From contig NZ_JYIT01000055.1 of assembly GCF_000956545.1 (NCBI RefSeq), positions 1 to 46,493 on the forward strand: a DNA stretch of 46,493 bases. Reading direction: 5' to 3'. Within the stretch, counting starts at the first letter, position 1, and each line of letters opens with the position of its first letter. Positions 46,236-46,493 of this stretch are shown one piece after another. The notes under the pieces are model-generated. The model saw only the letters and a list, made by a program, of their open reading frames with translations, was not told the origin of the DNA and did not search any database. The translations under genes and the position numbers were made by a program. This stretch comes from Microbacterium azadirachtae. GTDB lineage: Bacteria > Actinomycetota > Actinomycetes > Actinomycetales > Microbacteriaceae.

Positions 46236-46282
46236 AATCCGTCAAGAGGTCTTCGCAGATCCGTTCCGCTCCGAGGCCGAGA

Positions 46283-46312
46283 AAGGGCGGACCCTGCGAG
46301 GAGTCCGCCCTT
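46283..46312 (-). terminator. Intrinsic terminator on the minus strand
   Basis: AAGGGCGGAC (46283-46292) pairs with GTCCGCCCTT (46303-46312), ten-base loop. On the minus strand the stem ends in CCCTTTCTC. It follows a stop codon at 46323-46325. Confidence 0.75.
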
Positions 46313-46322
46313 CGCCGCCGGC

Positions 46323-46410
46323 TCAGAGGTCGACGTGGTTGTTCTGCGGATCGCGCTCCCGCTGACCGCTCGCGAAGCTGACCAGGGCAGGTGCGTCCGA
46401 CGTCTCCCTC
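46323..46410 (-). pseudogene. Possible C-terminal remnant of a lost gene
   Basis: A short minus-strand frame ends SFASGQRERDPQNNHVDL-stop, directly before the terminator at 46283-46312, which is how a real gene would end. Upstream, the frame stays open to the window edge but runs into the CCCTCC-family palindrome, with no start codon in frame. I do not recognise the protein. It may be the tail of a gene cut by a deletion or by the repeat, or of one continuing beyond the window. Confidence 0.3.
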
Positions 46411-46490
46411 CTCCTGTCGTCTTTCCCTCCCCCTGCGGGCGCACGTGTGAGGAGGGAAACGCGCTGCGGGGAGGGAATCGCGGTGGGGGA
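46405..46490. repeat. CCCTCC-family palindrome, copy C
   Basis: Shares GTCGTCTTTCCCTCCCC with copy A and the inverted GGGGAGGGAA / GGAGGGAAACGCG blocks with copies A and B. At the right edge of the window. Confidence 0.75.
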
Positions 46491-46493
46491 TGA

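Overview
The window reads as chromosomal DNA of a high-GC actinobacterium, most like Microbacterium or a close relative in Microbacteriaceae. The signs are very GC-rich codon use, many GTG starts, many apparently leaderless genes (a -10 hexamer six bases before the start codon), a DUF3073 protein, LacI/PadR/TetR regulators, and protein sequences that resemble that family. No phage, plasmid, IS element, CRISPR array, rRNA or tRNA was found. The genus is an inference from memory of protein families, not from a search.

Layout. 1-264: three phased palindromes. 265-4546: a D-2-hydroxyacid dehydrogenase, a truncated SDR gene, a large SDR with a Cys4 cluster, a small membrane protein and a RibD-C-type reductase. 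4795-6443: purS-purQ and apt. 6821-9337: GH1 beta-glucosidase plus a CebR-like LacI repressor, with a perfect CebR-type operator between -35 and -10. 9426-13522: two coupled membrane-anchored proteins (one DUF1266), a TetR regulator and an NCS2 uracil/xanthine permease. 13692-20685: purC, GNAT acetyltransferase, PadR-MFS drug-efflux operon, purD, NUDIX hydrolase, SCP2-like protein and a small membrane protein. 20743-24456: an uncharacterised protein, then an ATP-grasp enzyme translationally coupled to a NylB-like serine hydrolase. 24667-28693: purM-purF and an MFS transporter. 28647-42670: a glycan-utilisation locus with metallophosphoesterase, DUF5054 (GH38-like), secreted GH5, ABC sugar importer (two permeases and a lipoprotein), GH35 beta-galactosidase, LacI repressor and GH36 alpha-galactosidase. 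42688-46157: MOSC protein, DUF3073, universal stress protein, and a PadR-DUF4097 pair behind a strong AT-rich palindrome. The right edge may hold the tail of a broken gene.

How they work together. Five pathway proteins of de novo IMP synthesis (PurF, PurD, PurS/PurQ, PurM, PurC) plus the salvage enzyme Apt and a nucleobase permease lie within 23 kb, each in its own small transcription unit; purL, purN, purE/K, purB and purH are not here. The locus at 29-43 kb looks like a regulon: four similar 16-base LacI-type sites lie in the GH5/ABC intergenic region and at the repressor/alpha-galactosidase promoter. The enzymes fit a galactose-decorated plant polysaccharide or its oligosaccharides.

Most striking points. 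(1) A 21-bp, five-copy in-frame tandem repeat lies inside purF, and a single 21-bp in-frame relative lies inside purC, so a dispersed repeat family seems to have entered surface loops of two purine enzymes. (2) Many gene ends carry long imperfect palindromes, including one family present three times across the window and another in three copies at about 81-bp spacing. (3) About a dozen genes share a leaderless promoter layout. (4) The ATP-grasp/serine-hydrolase and DUF5054/metallophosphoesterase pairs are coupled enzyme pairs without known chemistry.
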